Below are positions 9,200 to 17,856 of a stretch of DNA of 64,000 nt, one piece after another. This DNA is from a bacterium (Candidatus Blackallbacteria) CG13_big_fil_rev_8_21_14_2_50_49_14 (GTDB lineage: Bacteria > Cyanobacteriota > Sericytochromatia > UBA7694). Every line of letters begins with the position of its first letter. Positions within the stretch are counted from its first letter, which is position 1. The notes beneath the pieces were generated by a model, which searched no databases, was not told where the DNA came from, and worked only from the letters and a program-made list of their open reading frames with translations. The stretch covers positions 124,001-188,000 of the forward strand of contig PFGG01000080.1 of NCBI GenBank assembly GCA_002783405.1. Reading direction: 5' to 3'. A program made the translations under genes and the position numbers.

Positions 9200-10312
9200 T
9201 TAACGACGTCCGCCAGCTGCGCCGCCACTTTCATTCATCAAACGTTGGAAATCATCCGGTCGACTTGTCTTTTGGATCGCGTCTTCAAAGGTGATTTGGC
9301 GTGAAATACACAAATCACGCAGTACCATTTCCAGGGTAGCCATGCCGTATTTGCCACCGGTTTGAATGGCTGAATAGATTTGGGGAGTTTTACCTTCCCG
9401 GATCAGGTTGGCAATAGCAGGTGTCACGGTCATGATTTCCATGGCCATGACACGGCCTTTGCCGCGCGGGGCAAAATCTCCCACGGTGGCACGGGGCAAT
9501 AGGGTTTGAGAAAGTACAGCGACAAGACTGTTGGAAAGTTGGATACGAATTTGGGTTTGCTGGTGGGGCGGAAAAACGTCTACCACACGATCAATGGTCT
9601 GACTGGCAGAGCTGGTGTGAAGGGTGCCAAAGACCAAGTGACCTGTTTCCGCTGCGGTGAGTGCCAGACGGATGGTTTCAAGGTCACGCATTTCGCCGAC
9701 CAGAATAACGTCTGGATCTTCACGCAGAGCTGCGCGCAGGGCATTGTCAAAGGAACGGGTATCTTCTCCCAATTCGCGGGAATTAACCAAGCTTTTTTTG
9801 GAAACGTGTACATATTCAATCGGATCTTCAATCGTGAGAATATGTTCTGCTCTTTCTGTATTGATTAAATCAATCATGGATGCCAGGGTGGTGGATTTTC
9901 CGCTCCCGGTAGGCCCTGTTACCAAGACCAGACCTCTGGGTTTTTTGGTAAGCTCTTTGACGACAGGAGGCAGACCCAGCTCATCAAAACGGGGAATTTT
10001 GGAGGAAATCGTACGCAGGGCAGCCGCATAGGCACCTTTGTCTTTGTAGACATTGACACGAAAACGTCCCAGACCCACCACCCCGTAAGAACAGTCAAGC
10101 TCCCAGGTTTGCTCGAGGGTTTTGCGCTGTTCATTGGTGAGAATATTAAAGATCAGTTTTTGTGTGTCTTCTGGAGTGAGAGGCTCAAAGTCTGTCGGTG
10201 TAAGTTTGCCATTGACGCGAATCATGGGGGGAACGCCTGCCGCAATATGCAGGTCGCTGCCATCCTTATCGAAAACCATCTGAAGCAATTCTTCCATGAA
10301 GATCTGGGACAT
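9200..10312 (-). CDS. pilT: Type IV pilus retraction ATPase PilT
   Basis: 370 residues. The N-terminal PAS-like domain (GSDLHIAAGVPPMIRVNGKL) and the RecA-like ATPase carry Walker A GPTGSGKSTT near residue 135, the Asp box LTIEDPIEYVH, Walker B ILVGEMRDLETI and the His box GHLVFGTLHTSSA. The retraction-specific motif appears as AIRELI-like IANLIREGK near the C-terminus. PilT hydrolyses ATP to depolymerise pilin, which drives twitching motility. It follows pilB with a 30-base gap and precedes pilC. Confidence 0.96.
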   Translation of the reverse strand: MSQIFMEELLQMVFDKDGSDLHIAAGVPPMIRVNGKLTPTDFEPLTPEDTQKLIFNILTNEQRKTLEQTWELDCSYGVVGLGRFRVNVYKDKGAYAAALRTISSKIPRFDELGLPPVVKELTKKPRGLVLVTGPTGSGKSTTLASMIDLINTERAEHILTIEDPIEYVHVSKKSLVNSRELGEDTRSFDNALRAALREDPDVILVGEMRDLETIRLALTAAETGHLVFGTLHTSSASQTIDRVVDVFPPHQQTQIRIQLSNSLVAVLSQTLLPRATVGDFAPRGKGRVMAMEIMTVTPAIANLIREGKTPQIYSAIQTGGKYGMATLEMVLRDLCISRQITFEDAIQKTSRPDDFQRLMNESGGAAGGRR

Positions 10313-10342
10313 AGAGCAGATACTCCTCTTCTCAACCTGATA

Positions 10343-12526
10343 TTAAGCTTTTTGTTTAAGTGTTGTAAAGCAGTATGGGCAAGTATCCCATTCTTCTTCG
10401 ACCGTCGCCAGACAAGAGGGACAACGATCAGAGGCCGAAGCGGTTGATTGACCTGCAGCAGGCAAGGCCCCTCTGATTTTAGGCTGTGGGGGGCCTTTTT
10501 TCTTGTCAGAAGGGGGTGCAATGGCAATCGCTTCTGAGCCACTGCCATCTGAAACAGCAGGGGCACTGTGCTGCGGTGATGATGTTTCCAGTGAAGAACC
10601 ACTGGGGGAAGGCGAACTTGCTTGTTTTGAAGCAGCAGCCTGTTGTTTTGCTTGTGCTCGGTAGTCTGGCTTGCGGGGAGGGATCAGCCGAATCAATTCT
10701 CGGGGTTCAGGCACTTCGGGAGGGGGGAAGAATCCCATTTCAATGTCCCCATCTTCAGAGCCTTCATCGGTCATGGTGACGCGTAAAACCTCGTCAAAGT
10801 CTGTAAAACCGTCGCGTACCAGCATTAGGGAATATTCTTTGAGCGGCACCATGCCACTGCGTTTAGCGGCCTGGCGGATAATCGATTTAACTGCGTCTTT
10901 GTTGATGGCTTCGCGCAGATCATCATTGATGGCCATCAGCTCATAAACACCCATACGGCCTTTGTAGCCGCCACTGCATTTTTCGCAGCCTTCTTCATTG
11001 TGCTTGTAAACCTGAATTTTTTCACCGGGTTTCCAGAAGGGGTAACCTACATAATAGAGCAAGGCTTCGTCTGGCTCATATAAAACACGGCATTCTGGGC
11101 ACATACGGCGCACCAGACGTTGAGCCAGTACACAGATCGTGGAAGAAGAAATCAGGAAACCATCGATCCCCATTTCCTGGAGACGGGTAATCGCCCCTGG
11201 AGCATCGTTGGTGTGCAGACTGGTAAACACCAAGTGACCTGTCAGCGCAGATTCAATTGCAATATGTGCGAGTTCTTTGTCACGGGTCTCCCCGATCAGC
11301 ATGATATCCGGATCTTGACGCAAGAAGGCCTTCAAGATGCGTGCGAAAGTTAAGCCAATTTCAGGCTGGGCCTGTGATTGGGTAATACCCGCCAAATCAT
11401 ATTCAATCGGGTCTTCTGCGGTTGAGATATTGACATCTGGGGTATTGCGCTCTGCCAGGATGGAATAGAGCGAGGTGGTTTTTCCGGAGCCTGTGGGGCC
11501 TGTTACGAAGATAATGCCGTAGGGGCGTTGTACGAATTCGCGAATGGCTTTTAGCAATTCGGGATAAATCATCAGCTTTTCAAGGCCCAATGAAGTATTG
11601 GAGTTGTCCAGAATACGCATAACGATCTTTTCACCGTGTTTGGAAGGCAGGGTGGAAACGCGAAAGTCAATATTGCGCCCGCCAATACGGCGTCTCAGAC
11701 GACCATCCTGGGGTAGACGTTTTTCGGCAATATTCAGGTTGGTAATAATCTTGAAGCGAGAAGCCAAGGCATTGGCGATGCGTTTGGGCAGGTGAGGTTC
11801 TGAGTGCAAGACCCCGTCAATACGGTAACGCAGGCGCAGTTCATGTTCCTGGGGTTCAATATGAATATCACTGGCTTTCTTTTTTAAGGCATTGGCCAGA
11901 ATGGCGTTTGCCAAACGTACAATTGGGGCGGCATCGGCGTCTGACTCGTCAAACTCTTCATCATCATCGACTTCAGAAACTTCCATTTCACCGACAATTT
12001 CATCGGTGTCATGGTCTTTGTCGAGCGCAATCCCGACGGGTCCTTTTTTGACCTCCGTGGTTGCGGCGGGTTTGGCTGCATCCAATTGGTCATTCAAAAA
12101 TGCGTAAAAATCATCTTCTGTGATGACCACTGCGCGTACAGAGATACTTTTGCCAATTTTTTTACTGACAGACATGCGCACATCGTCAATGGCTGGCAAA
12201 TCCTGTGGATTGACCATGGCAATCGTCAGGTTATTGTTGACGAAATTAATCGGGATAATCTGACGTTGTCGAATCAGATTTTCAGGAATCATCGTTAAGA
12301 GGTCTGATGTCAGTTTGATCGTTTTGACATTGACATAGCTGATGCCAAATTGCAACTCGAGTGCGTCTTTGATATTGCTTTCAGTGACATAATTCTGTTC
12401 AATCAGAATTTGCCCCAGGGATTTGCTGGTGTTTTTCTGTTGAACCAGCGCTTCTTCAAGCTGATCCTCGCTGATCATGCCAGCTTCGAGCAGAATTTCT
12501 CCGAGTCGCTTGCGTACTAGAGCCAT
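10343..12526 (-). CDS. pilB: Type IV pilus extension ATPase PilB with a C-terminal zinc ribbon
   Basis: 727 residues; typical PilB is about 560-580. The N-terminal MshEN/T2SSE_N domain (RLGEILLEAGMISEDQLEEAL) binds platform proteins or c-di-GMP in relatives. The ATPase has Walker A GPTGSGKTTSL near residue 345, DPIEYDL, GETRDKELA and HLVFTSLHTNDA, and the PilB zinc-binding pair CPEC / CEKCSGGYKGR. After about residue 605 comes an extra proline/serine-rich linker and a terminal CPSC...CPYC ribbon not found in ordinary PilB. That tail is inferred to be a docking or regulatory module. First gene of pilB-pilT-pilC. Confidence 0.95.
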   Translation of the reverse strand: MALVRKRLGEILLEAGMISEDQLEEALVQQKNTSKSLGQILIEQNYVTESNIKDALELQFGISYVNVKTIKLTSDLLTMIPENLIRQRQIIPINFVNNNLTIAMVNPQDLPAIDDVRMSVSKKIGKSISVRAVVITEDDFYAFLNDQLDAAKPAATTEVKKGPVGIALDKDHDTDEIVGEMEVSEVDDDEEFDESDADAAPIVRLANAILANALKKKASDIHIEPQEHELRLRYRIDGVLHSEPHLPKRIANALASRFKIITNLNIAEKRLPQDGRLRRRIGGRNIDFRVSTLPSKHGEKIVMRILDNSNTSLGLEKLMIYPELLKAIREFVQRPYGIIFVTGPTGSGKTTSLYSILAERNTPDVNISTAEDPIEYDLAGITQSQAQPEIGLTFARILKAFLRQDPDIMLIGETRDKELAHIAIESALTGHLVFTSLHTNDAPGAITRLQEMGIDGFLISSSTICVLAQRLVRRMCPECRVLYEPDEALLYYVGYPFWKPGEKIQVYKHNEEGCEKCSGGYKGRMGVYELMAINDDLREAINKDAVKSIIRQAAKRSGMVPLKEYSLMLVRDGFTDFDEVLRVTMTDEGSEDGDIEMGFFPPPEVPEPRELIRLIPPRKPDYRAQAKQQAAASKQASSPSPSGSSLETSSPQHSAPAVSDGSGSEAIAIAPPSDKKKGPPQPKIRGALPAAGQSTASASDRCPSCLATVEEEWDTCPYCFTTLKQKA

Positions 12527-12577
12527 GCCTGTTGATCTACACCCTCTGCAATTATTAATAGTACCGGTATATTTTTA

Positions 12578-12583
12578 ATTATA
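12578..12583 (-). promoter_or_regulatory. Candidate -10 box upstream of pilB
   Basis: On the minus strand TATAAT lies about 52 bases before the pilB start, in the 96-base gap after the roadblock genes. No convincing -35 is seen. It suggests pilBTC can be transcribed independently of the roadblock genes. Confidence 0.35.
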
Positions 12584-12622
12584 TCGGCTTTTAGCTGAAC
12601 AACGCGTGACAAGCGAACACCC

Positions 12623-12949
12623 CTAGAGGCTGGCCGCTGTTTCCATCAGTTTTGAAAGATTGAAGCCATCTGTGCTGTTTACAAAAACAACCATCAGACT
12701 CCCATCTGCTAATCCTGATAATAAGGTAATGCCTTGTTCCGTTTCAAGCAGAATGCGTTTGAGTGTTCCTCTCTGCATACGTTTGATCTGAACACCCAGA
12801 TTGGCAAACATTGACATGGCAACATTGCCTACTTCTGCTTCCATGGGTGGATTGCTGGTCACCAATTGTCCTGCACCGCTGACAATTCCGACAGATGTCA
12901 CGCCAGGCAGTTGTTGCATGGTTGAAATTTCATTTTGGTAGTTAGACAT
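12623..12949 (-). CDS. Roadblock/LC7 domain protein (MglB-like), single domain
   Basis: 108 residues, entirely one Roadblock/LC7 fold: ISTMQQLPGVTSVGIVSGAGQ, then the LGVQIKRMQRGTLKRILLETEQG strand-helix block and a final LMVVFVNS strand. Such proteins dimerise and, as MglB, serve as GTPase-activating partners of Ras-like MglA that set polarity of type IV pili. No MglA-like GTPase is in this window. It sits 5 bases after the larger roadblock protein and just before pilB, so a role in regulating pilus position or activity is inferred. The two roadblock domains share the V(K/Q)(Q/I)(K/R)xM(K/Q)RG segment and could heterodimerise. Confidence 0.85.
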   Translation of the reverse strand: MSNYQNEISTMQQLPGVTSVGIVSGAGQLVTSNPPMEAEVGNVAMSMFANLGVQIKRMQRGTLKRILLETEQGITLLSGLADGSLMVVFVNSTDGFNLSKLMETAASL

Positions 12950-12954
12950 GGTTT

Positions 12955-14922
12955 TTATTGTCTCCCGCTCATGGCAATTACTGCAGCTATCAGTTTGTTC
13001 ATACTGAACTCAGGGGTATTTTGGCTGAAGGCAACCAAGGTTCCCATTTCAAGTGAAGAAAGCACGGTATATCCAATATCCGTTTCGATCACCATCCGGC
13101 GAATACCGCCACGTTTCATTTGTTTTACCTGAACATCAATATTCAAGTAAATTGAGGAGGTTAAGGCACCTACAATTTCCTTGTCGATTTCAGTGGGCAT
13201 GGTATTGGCAATCACCAGGCCATCATTGCCGACAATCAGGGTGCCGACAACACCAGGCACTTCATTGACTTCTTTCAAGAGTTCGTCAAAGGTTTGGCCT
13301 TGAGCGGCCAAAATGACCTGGGTCGTGGTCAGGCCTTTGGAGCCTAATTTTTCAGCTCTGCGAATGATATCTTCCAAGGTGCTTTGATCCACGAGCATTT
13401 TGCCCATGGGCGCCAGTCCTTCTTTTTTGGGTTGCGTAGAAGGCGGTTTTTGGTTGACATCAATTGAAGATTTTGAATCATCCAGTTTAAAAGACGAAAG
13501 AAAATCGGAGCCAATGCTGTCTGCGCTGAAGGTGGCTGGCTGTGCAGGAGGTTCGGGAGCTGCTGCGGCAGGAGCCGAGGCCAGATCATCAAAATTCAGA
13601 TCATTCAGATCCAAACCACTGCTGGTTGGCGCAGCGGCCGGGGCAGGGCTTGAATCGCCAAAGAGATTATCCAAGGCATTGTCGAGACCGCCACTGTCAA
13701 ACATGCCTCCACCGGAAGGGGCGGAAGCAGGGGCTGGGGCCGCTTTGGGGGCTGCTGCAGGGGCGGGAGCGGGGGCCGGGGCCGAGCCTGCATCGCCAAA
13801 GAGATCGTCCAAAGCGTTGTCTAAACCACCGGCGTCAAAGAGGCCTCCACCAGCAGGAGCTGCGGCCGGAGCGGCAGCGGCAGGGGCTGCTGCAGGGGCG
13901 GGAGCGGGGGCCGGCGCAGGGGCGGCAGGTTCTTCACCAAAGAGGTCATCCAGGGCACTGTCAAGGCCGCCACTGTCAAAAAGGCCTCCTCCTGAGGGGG
14001 CTGCTGCAGGAGCAGGGGCCGGAGCAGGGGCCGGAGCGGGAGCCGGTGCGGGAGCAGGGGCTGGGCTGGAATCACCAAAGAGGTCATCTAAGGCATTGTC
14101 AAGGCCGCCATTGTCAAAGAGACCTCCTCCAGCGGGGGCTGCTGCAGGGGCAGGGGCCGGAGCCGGGCTTGAATCGCCAAAGAGGTCATCCAGAGCGTTG
14201 TCGAGGCCGCCATCGAAAAGACCTCCGCCAACAGGGGCTGCTGCAGGAGCAGGGGCCGGAGCTGGGCTTGAATCGCCAAAGAGGTCATCCAGAGCGTTGT
14301 CGAGGCCGCCATCGAAAAGGCCACCACCAGCGGGCGCTGGAGCAGGGGCGGGTGCAGCTGTTGGTTTATCACTGTCTTCAAGCAGTGAGTCCAAAGCATT
14401 GTCTAAGGCTGAAGAGTCAAAAACAGAAGAAGCAGCCGCAGGAGCGGGTGCTGGCTTAGGGGGGGGAGCCAGGCTAGGAGCTGCTGGAGCCGCTGGAGGT
14501 GCCAGACTCGGCGGTGCCGATGAAACTGGGGGTGCAGAGGACACAGGAGGCGTAGACGAGACGGGAGGAGGCGTCAGCGGTTTTTTTGCTGCGATGGGGG
14601 AGGCTGGCTTCTTTAAGGGAGAAGGGGGGGCAGAACCCGGACGTGACGAAGTTGTGGGACGTGATTTTTTCTGTCCTGAAGACTTGCCCTTCATCAAGAA
14701 AAGTGCGGCCACAACCGAAATAACAGCGACAGCGCCTATGGCAATCAATGCTACAGGGGGGCCGCCGGCAGCGGCCTGTTGAGTTGTTGTTTGTACTGCA
14801 GTTGTTGTTTGAGTGGCGGTCTGGGCCACCGCTTCTTGATTAATCAGAGGAAAGACAAGCAGGCAGACGCCAATCATCCACTGGTGGTAGTCATTCAGTT
14901 GAGGTATATCCCCTCTGCGCAT
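12955..14922 (-). CDS. Membrane-anchored roadblock protein with repeated [15 protein letters not shown] motifs
   Basis: 655 residues. Ribosome-binding site AAGGAG lies 7 bases before the ATG. Residues about 16-34 form a signal-like hydrophobic stretch, and residues about 57-76 a second membrane helix followed by Lys/Arg, so the rest should be cytosolic. A Ser/Pro-rich region leads to seven motif units: a degenerate [17 protein letters not shown] followed by six close copies of [20 protein letters not shown], separated by Pro-Ala linkers; a further weak copy ([13 protein letters not shown]) ends the array. The last about 110 residues are a Roadblock/LC7 domain ([20 protein letters not shown]). 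I infer a membrane scaffold that displays repeated short helical docking motifs near the pilus motor. No known gene name fits. Confidence 0.85.
   Translation of the reverse strand: MRRGDIPQLNDYHQWMIGVCLLVFPLINQEAVAQTATQTTTAVQTTTQQAAAGGPPVALIAIGAVAVISVVAALFLMKGKSSGQKKSRPTTSSRPGSAPPSPLKKPASPIAAKKPLTPPPVSSTPPVSSAPPVSSAPPSLAPPAAPAAPSLAPPPKPAPAPAAASSVFDSSALDNALDSLLEDSDKPTAAPAPAPAPAGGGLFDGGLDNALDDLFGDSSPAPAPAPAAAPVGGGLFDGGLDNALDDLFGDSSPAPAPAPAAAPAGGGLFDNGGLDNALDDLFGDSSPAPAPAPAPAPAPAPAPAPAAAPSGGGLFDSGGLDSALDDLFGEEPAAPAPAPAPAPAAAPAAAAPAAAPAGGGLFDAGGLDNALDDLFGDAGSAPAPAPAPAAAPKAAPAPASAPSGGGMFDSGGLDNALDNLFGDSSPAPAAAPTSSGLDLNDLNFDDLASAPAAAAPEPPAQPATFSADSIGSDFLSSFKLDDSKSSIDVNQKPPSTQPKKEGLAPMGKMLVDQSTLEDIIRRAEKLGSKGLTTTQVILAAQGQTFDELLKEVNEVPGVVGTLIVGNDGLVIANTMPTEIDKEIVGALTSSIYLNIDVQVKQMKRGGIRRMVIETDIGYTVLSSLEMGTLVAFSQNTPEFSMNKLIAAVIAMSGRQ
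14165..14319 (-). repeat. Near-identical 99-base tandem repeat inside the roadblock scaffold gene
   Basis: A block of about 56 bases starting GGGCTTGAATCGCCAAAGAG occurs identically at 14165-14220 and again from 14264, a period of 99 bases (33 codons). Identity at synonymous positions indicates recent duplication or gene conversion of one docking unit. Confidence 0.85.
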
Positions 14923-15019
14923 TGCAATGCTCCTTTTTCAAAATTCTGTCTGAATATGTGTCGCAATGTAGTGAGACGGGCCATTTGATCGTCTGCCCGA
15001 ACCAGTTTCAGTTCATCGA

Positions 15020-15025
15020 ATTATA
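15020..15025 (-). promoter_or_regulatory. Extended -10 promoter for the roadblock/pilus operon
   Basis: On the minus strand the sequence reads TGCTATAAT, an extended -10 box, about 98 bases before the roadblock scaffold start. No consensus -35 is obvious at 16-18 bases, which is acceptable for an extended -10 promoter. Confidence 0.45.
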
Positions 15026-15078
15026 GCATACCTTTTTTCAGACCCATACAGCAGGCCTGAACTTATTGTCATCAGGTT

Positions 15079-16041
15079 TCAGATTACGAGTTTACGCAAG
15101 CGTGCACTCAGATTGTCAACGCCCATGACCAGAACAATCAGAATAACCACAATCGAGGATGCTTCTTGGTATTGAAAGGTTCTGAAAGAGGTATTTAAGA
15201 GATAGCCAATACCTCCTGCACCGATCAAACCCAAAATAGCCGCTGCTCTGATATTGGTTTCAAAACGATAAAGCGTAAATGAAATCAGATCAGGCAACAT
15301 TTGTGGCACCACCGCAAAAGATAAAATTTGCGGATAGGAGGCGCCTGTTGCGCGAATGGCTTCTACCACGCCCTTGTCGATGTTTTCAATCGATTCAGAG
15401 AGCAGTTTCGTGAGCACTGTGGTGGTATGAAAAGCCAGGGCCAAAGTGCCCGCAAAAGGTCCCAGGCCCACTGCTGAAACGAAAATTAAGCCCAGAGCCA
15501 GATCTGGAATGGTGCGCAGGAGATTGATTAAAAAACGTACGCATTTATAAACCACAGGGTGAGGCGTGGTATTGATCGCCGCCAGAAAGGCCAAGGGAAA
15601 GGCAAAAATAACAGCAAGTACAGTCCCCACCAAGGCCATTTGAATGGTTTGAATGGTTGCACCTACAATCGTCTGTGGAAAGGTATTGTTCCACCAACGC
15701 TGTTTGAGCTTGGCCTGTTCTTTGGATAAAGGCATGGGAGTTAAGAGTTGAGGTACTGTCATCCCTTCAGGTACTGAATAGGATTTCTTGTCTACGATGC
15801 GTGTGCCGTCAGGAGGCAGCATGCGTCCAATGGTTTCGATAATTTTGGGCAGGCCTTCAAAGAGTTCGTTAAAACGGAATTTTGCCCCATCAAAAGCCCA
15901 AAGAACAAGCAGCGCTGCTAAAAAAAGCATGACCAAGCGCTTTGAACCTTTATGCGGTGGTTTGGGGGCATGCTGAAGTGTACTTTCACGCAGCTCAGCT
16001 GTATTTTTCCATTGACGGGTTTCGGTCTGCAAATCACTCAT
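15079..16041 (-). CDS. phnE: Phosphonate-type ABC transporter permease
   Basis: 320 residues with five or six membrane helices. It opens with a cytosolic N-terminal stretch and a helix at about residues 33-50 (LVMLFLAALLVLWAF), then a periplasmic segment and the BPD_transp_1 domain (QTIQMALVGTVLAVIFAFPLAFLAA). The EAA-type loop is VEAIRATGASYPQILSFAVVPQMLPD. It is longer than most PhnE proteins because of the N-terminal extension. The start overlaps the end of phnC by 4 bases. It forms the membrane channel of an importer for phosphonate, phosphite or a related oxyanion. Confidence 0.9.
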   Translation of the reverse strand: MSDLQTETRQWKNTAELRESTLQHAPKPPHKGSKRLVMLFLAALLVLWAFDGAKFRFNELFEGLPKIIETIGRMLPPDGTRIVDKKSYSVPEGMTVPQLLTPMPLSKEQAKLKQRWWNNTFPQTIVGATIQTIQMALVGTVLAVIFAFPLAFLAAINTTPHPVVYKCVRFLINLLRTIPDLALGLIFVSAVGLGPFAGTLALAFHTTTVLTKLLSESIENIDKGVVEAIRATGASYPQILSFAVVPQMLPDLISFTLYRFETNIRAAAILGLIGAGGIGYLLNTSFRTFQYQEASSIVVILIVLVMGVDNLSARLRKLVI

Positions 16042-16838
16042 TTGGTAGCCTGCCGGGTAAATCTTTGGTAAATATTGGCGACAACTTCGTCGCTTAAATT
16101 TGCGGGAAGATCGTCAAATGCGACCTCTCCTTGAGCCAAACCAATCACGCGATCGGAATAACGTCGGGTCATTTCAAGGGTGTGCAGGCTGACAATCGTC
16201 GTGATATTGTCTTCCTGGCTGACGCGTTTCAAAATATCCAGTACGGTTTCTGCAAGTTTAGGATCCAGGCTCGCAACCGGCTCATCTGCCAGAATCAGAC
16301 TGGGATTTTGCATCAGGGTGCGTGCAATTGCAACCCGTTGTTGTTCTCCTCCACTCAGGGCGTCGGCACGCTTATAGGCGTGAGAGAGCAGGCCGACACG
16401 TTCAAGATTGATCAGCGCGGTTTCTTTTTCCTGCTGGTTAAAGATTCTCAGGGTGGTACGCATGGCATCGAGGTAGCCCAGGCGCCCAGACAAGACATTT
16501 TCAAGCACGGTTAAACGTTTGACAATATTAAACTGTTGGAAGATCATGCCTGTTTTTCTGCGCCAGGCACGCAGTTCTTTGCCGCGTAAGCTGCTGATAT
16601 CCAGGCGGGTTGGATCGTTGTTGTTGAGAAAGACAGCACCGGGAACGAGCATTTCTCCTTCAGAAGGTTCAACCAAACGGTTGATGCAGCGCAGCAAGGT
16701 CGATTTTCCTGCGCCACTGAGCCCAATTAAACCGACAAACTGCCCGGCCTGAATTTGGATGCTCAAGCCCTTGAGAATCGGGCGCCCATCGGCGTAGGAT
16801 TTTTTCAGATTTACCAGCTCGAGTAAAGGCGTACGCAT
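16038..16838 (-). CDS. phnC: Phosphonate-type ABC transporter ATPase
   Basis: 266 residues. Walker A GLSGAGKSTLLRCINRL, Q-loop FQQFNIV, signature ALSGGEQQRVAIART, Walker B LILADEPVASLDP and the H-loop VSLHTLE are all intact. The INRLVEPSEGEM and GRLGYLDAMRTTLRIF segments are typical of PhnC. It energises import through PhnE. It lies 3 bases after phnD and overlaps phnE by 4 bases, so the three genes form one tight operon. Confidence 0.93.
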   Translation of the reverse strand: MRTPLLELVNLKKSYADGRPILKGLSIQIQAGQFVGLIGLSGAGKSTLLRCINRLVEPSEGEMLVPGAVFLNNNDPTRLDISSLRGKELRAWRRKTGMIFQQFNIVKRLTVLENVLSGRLGYLDAMRTTLRIFNQQEKETALINLERVGLLSHAYKRADALSGGEQQRVAIARTLMQNPSLILADEPVASLDPKLAETVLDILKRVSQEDNITTIVSLHTLEMTRRYSDRVIGLAQGEVAFDDLPANLSDEVVANIYQRFTRQATK

Positions 16839-16841
16839 GGT

Positions 16842-17774
16842 CTATTTTCCTTTGCCTGAAGCGCTAAGCTCTTTTTTCACTTCGATTCCGGCTTCAGAAA
16901 AGGCGCTTCTGATCCCTTGGTAATCTTCGTCAGTTGCAGGCACAAAGCTGTCGATGCGGTAGAGCTTTTGAATCAGTTTTTGACCTTCAGGATCTTTGCT
17001 GAGTTCAATAAAGAAATCCTGAACCTGTTTGGCCAATTCAGGGGCAATGTCTTTGCTAATGCAGATATTATCTGAAGGGATGGCGTCAGAGACTGCCAAA
17101 ATTTTGAGCTGCTTGGCTTCTTCAGGTTTGAGCAGATGTTTCCAGGCTGCGTCATCTCCCTTGGGGTCATTGGCATAGGTCGCGCCAGCCACTACTTTTT
17201 TATTGAAGACAGCCAGGACGGTGGCGTCGTGACCCCCTGAAAAAATCAGATTGTCAAAATCCGTGGCCGGGTTAATGCCCTGTGCTTTGAGCATTTTTAA
17301 GGGGTAAATATAACCTGCAGTGGAGAGGGTGTCGCCAAAGGCAAAGGTTTTGCCTTTGAGATCCGTCAATTGATTGACCCCAGCATCCTGGCGGGTAAAA
17401 ATAATCGAATGGTAAAAGGGTTTGTCACCCCGCTGAGCTTTGAGAATGACTTTGACACCGGCCTCACTGTTGGCCATAACGTAAGAGGCTGGGGTGAGAA
17501 AGGCTGCATCGAGTTTTCCTCCCCGAAAAGCCTCTACAATGCCTGTATAATCGGTCGCAATAAAAGGCTGTACTTCTCTGCCGATTTTTTTGCTCATCAT
17601 GTCGATCAGGGGCTGAGAATTGCGTTGAATTTCTTCCATATTTTCAGAGGGAATGAATCCAATTCTTACTGCAGCTTTTTCGGGGCTTGAGTTAGAAGTC
17701 TCGGATTGTCCAGAAGGGCAGCCAGTCAGTAAGGGAAAGATCAGGGCGATAAGGGGAAGGCAGCGTTTGAGCAC
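16842..17774 (-). CDS. phnD: Phosphonate-type substrate-binding lipoprotein
   Basis: 310 residues. The N-terminus ends in the lipobox LLTGC, so the protein should be lipid-anchored facing the periplasm. The PhnD-like fold shows RIGFIPSENMEEIQRNSQPLIDMM, then FLTPASYVMAN and FAFGDTLSTAGYIYPL, which line the oxyanion site in this family. First gene of phnDCE. No C-P lyase, phosphonatase or phosphite dehydrogenase gene is in the window, so the real substrate (phosphonate, phosphite, phosphate) cannot be decided. Confidence 0.92.
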   Translation of the reverse strand: MLKRCLPLIALIFPLLTGCPSGQSETSNSSPEKAAVRIGFIPSENMEEIQRNSQPLIDMMSKKIGREVQPFIATDYTGIVEAFRGGKLDAAFLTPASYVMANSEAGVKVILKAQRGDKPFYHSIIFTRQDAGVNQLTDLKGKTFAFGDTLSTAGYIYPLKMLKAQGINPATDFDNLIFSGGHDATVLAVFNKKVVAGATYANDPKGDDAAWKHLLKPEEAKQLKILAVSDAIPSDNICISKDIAPELAKQVQDFFIELSKDPEGQKLIQKLYRIDSFVPATDEDYQGIRSAFSEAGIEVKKELSASGKGK

Positions 17775-17856
17775 GAGAAAACTCCATCTTCGTATCTGCG
17801 AAATTGATCAACAGTATAGCACCCATAAGCGGCATGCACAGGAAGAATTCACTATT

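Noticed and set aside
13542-14459. A 305-residue plus-strand frame in the same repeats
   Set aside because: Gln/Arg-rich frame-shadow of the same repeats with no start signal.
13400-14782. A 460-residue plus-strand open frame opposite the roadblock scaffold gene, very Ala/Gly/Pro-rich
   Set aside because: It is the mirror of the GC-rich Pro-Ala repeats on the minus strand; no ribosome-binding site and no recognisable domain.
16038-17774. Assigning the ABC importer to a phosphonate-degradation (C-P lyase) pathway
   Set aside because: No phn lyase, phosphonatase or ptx gene is in the window; only the transporter type can be stated.
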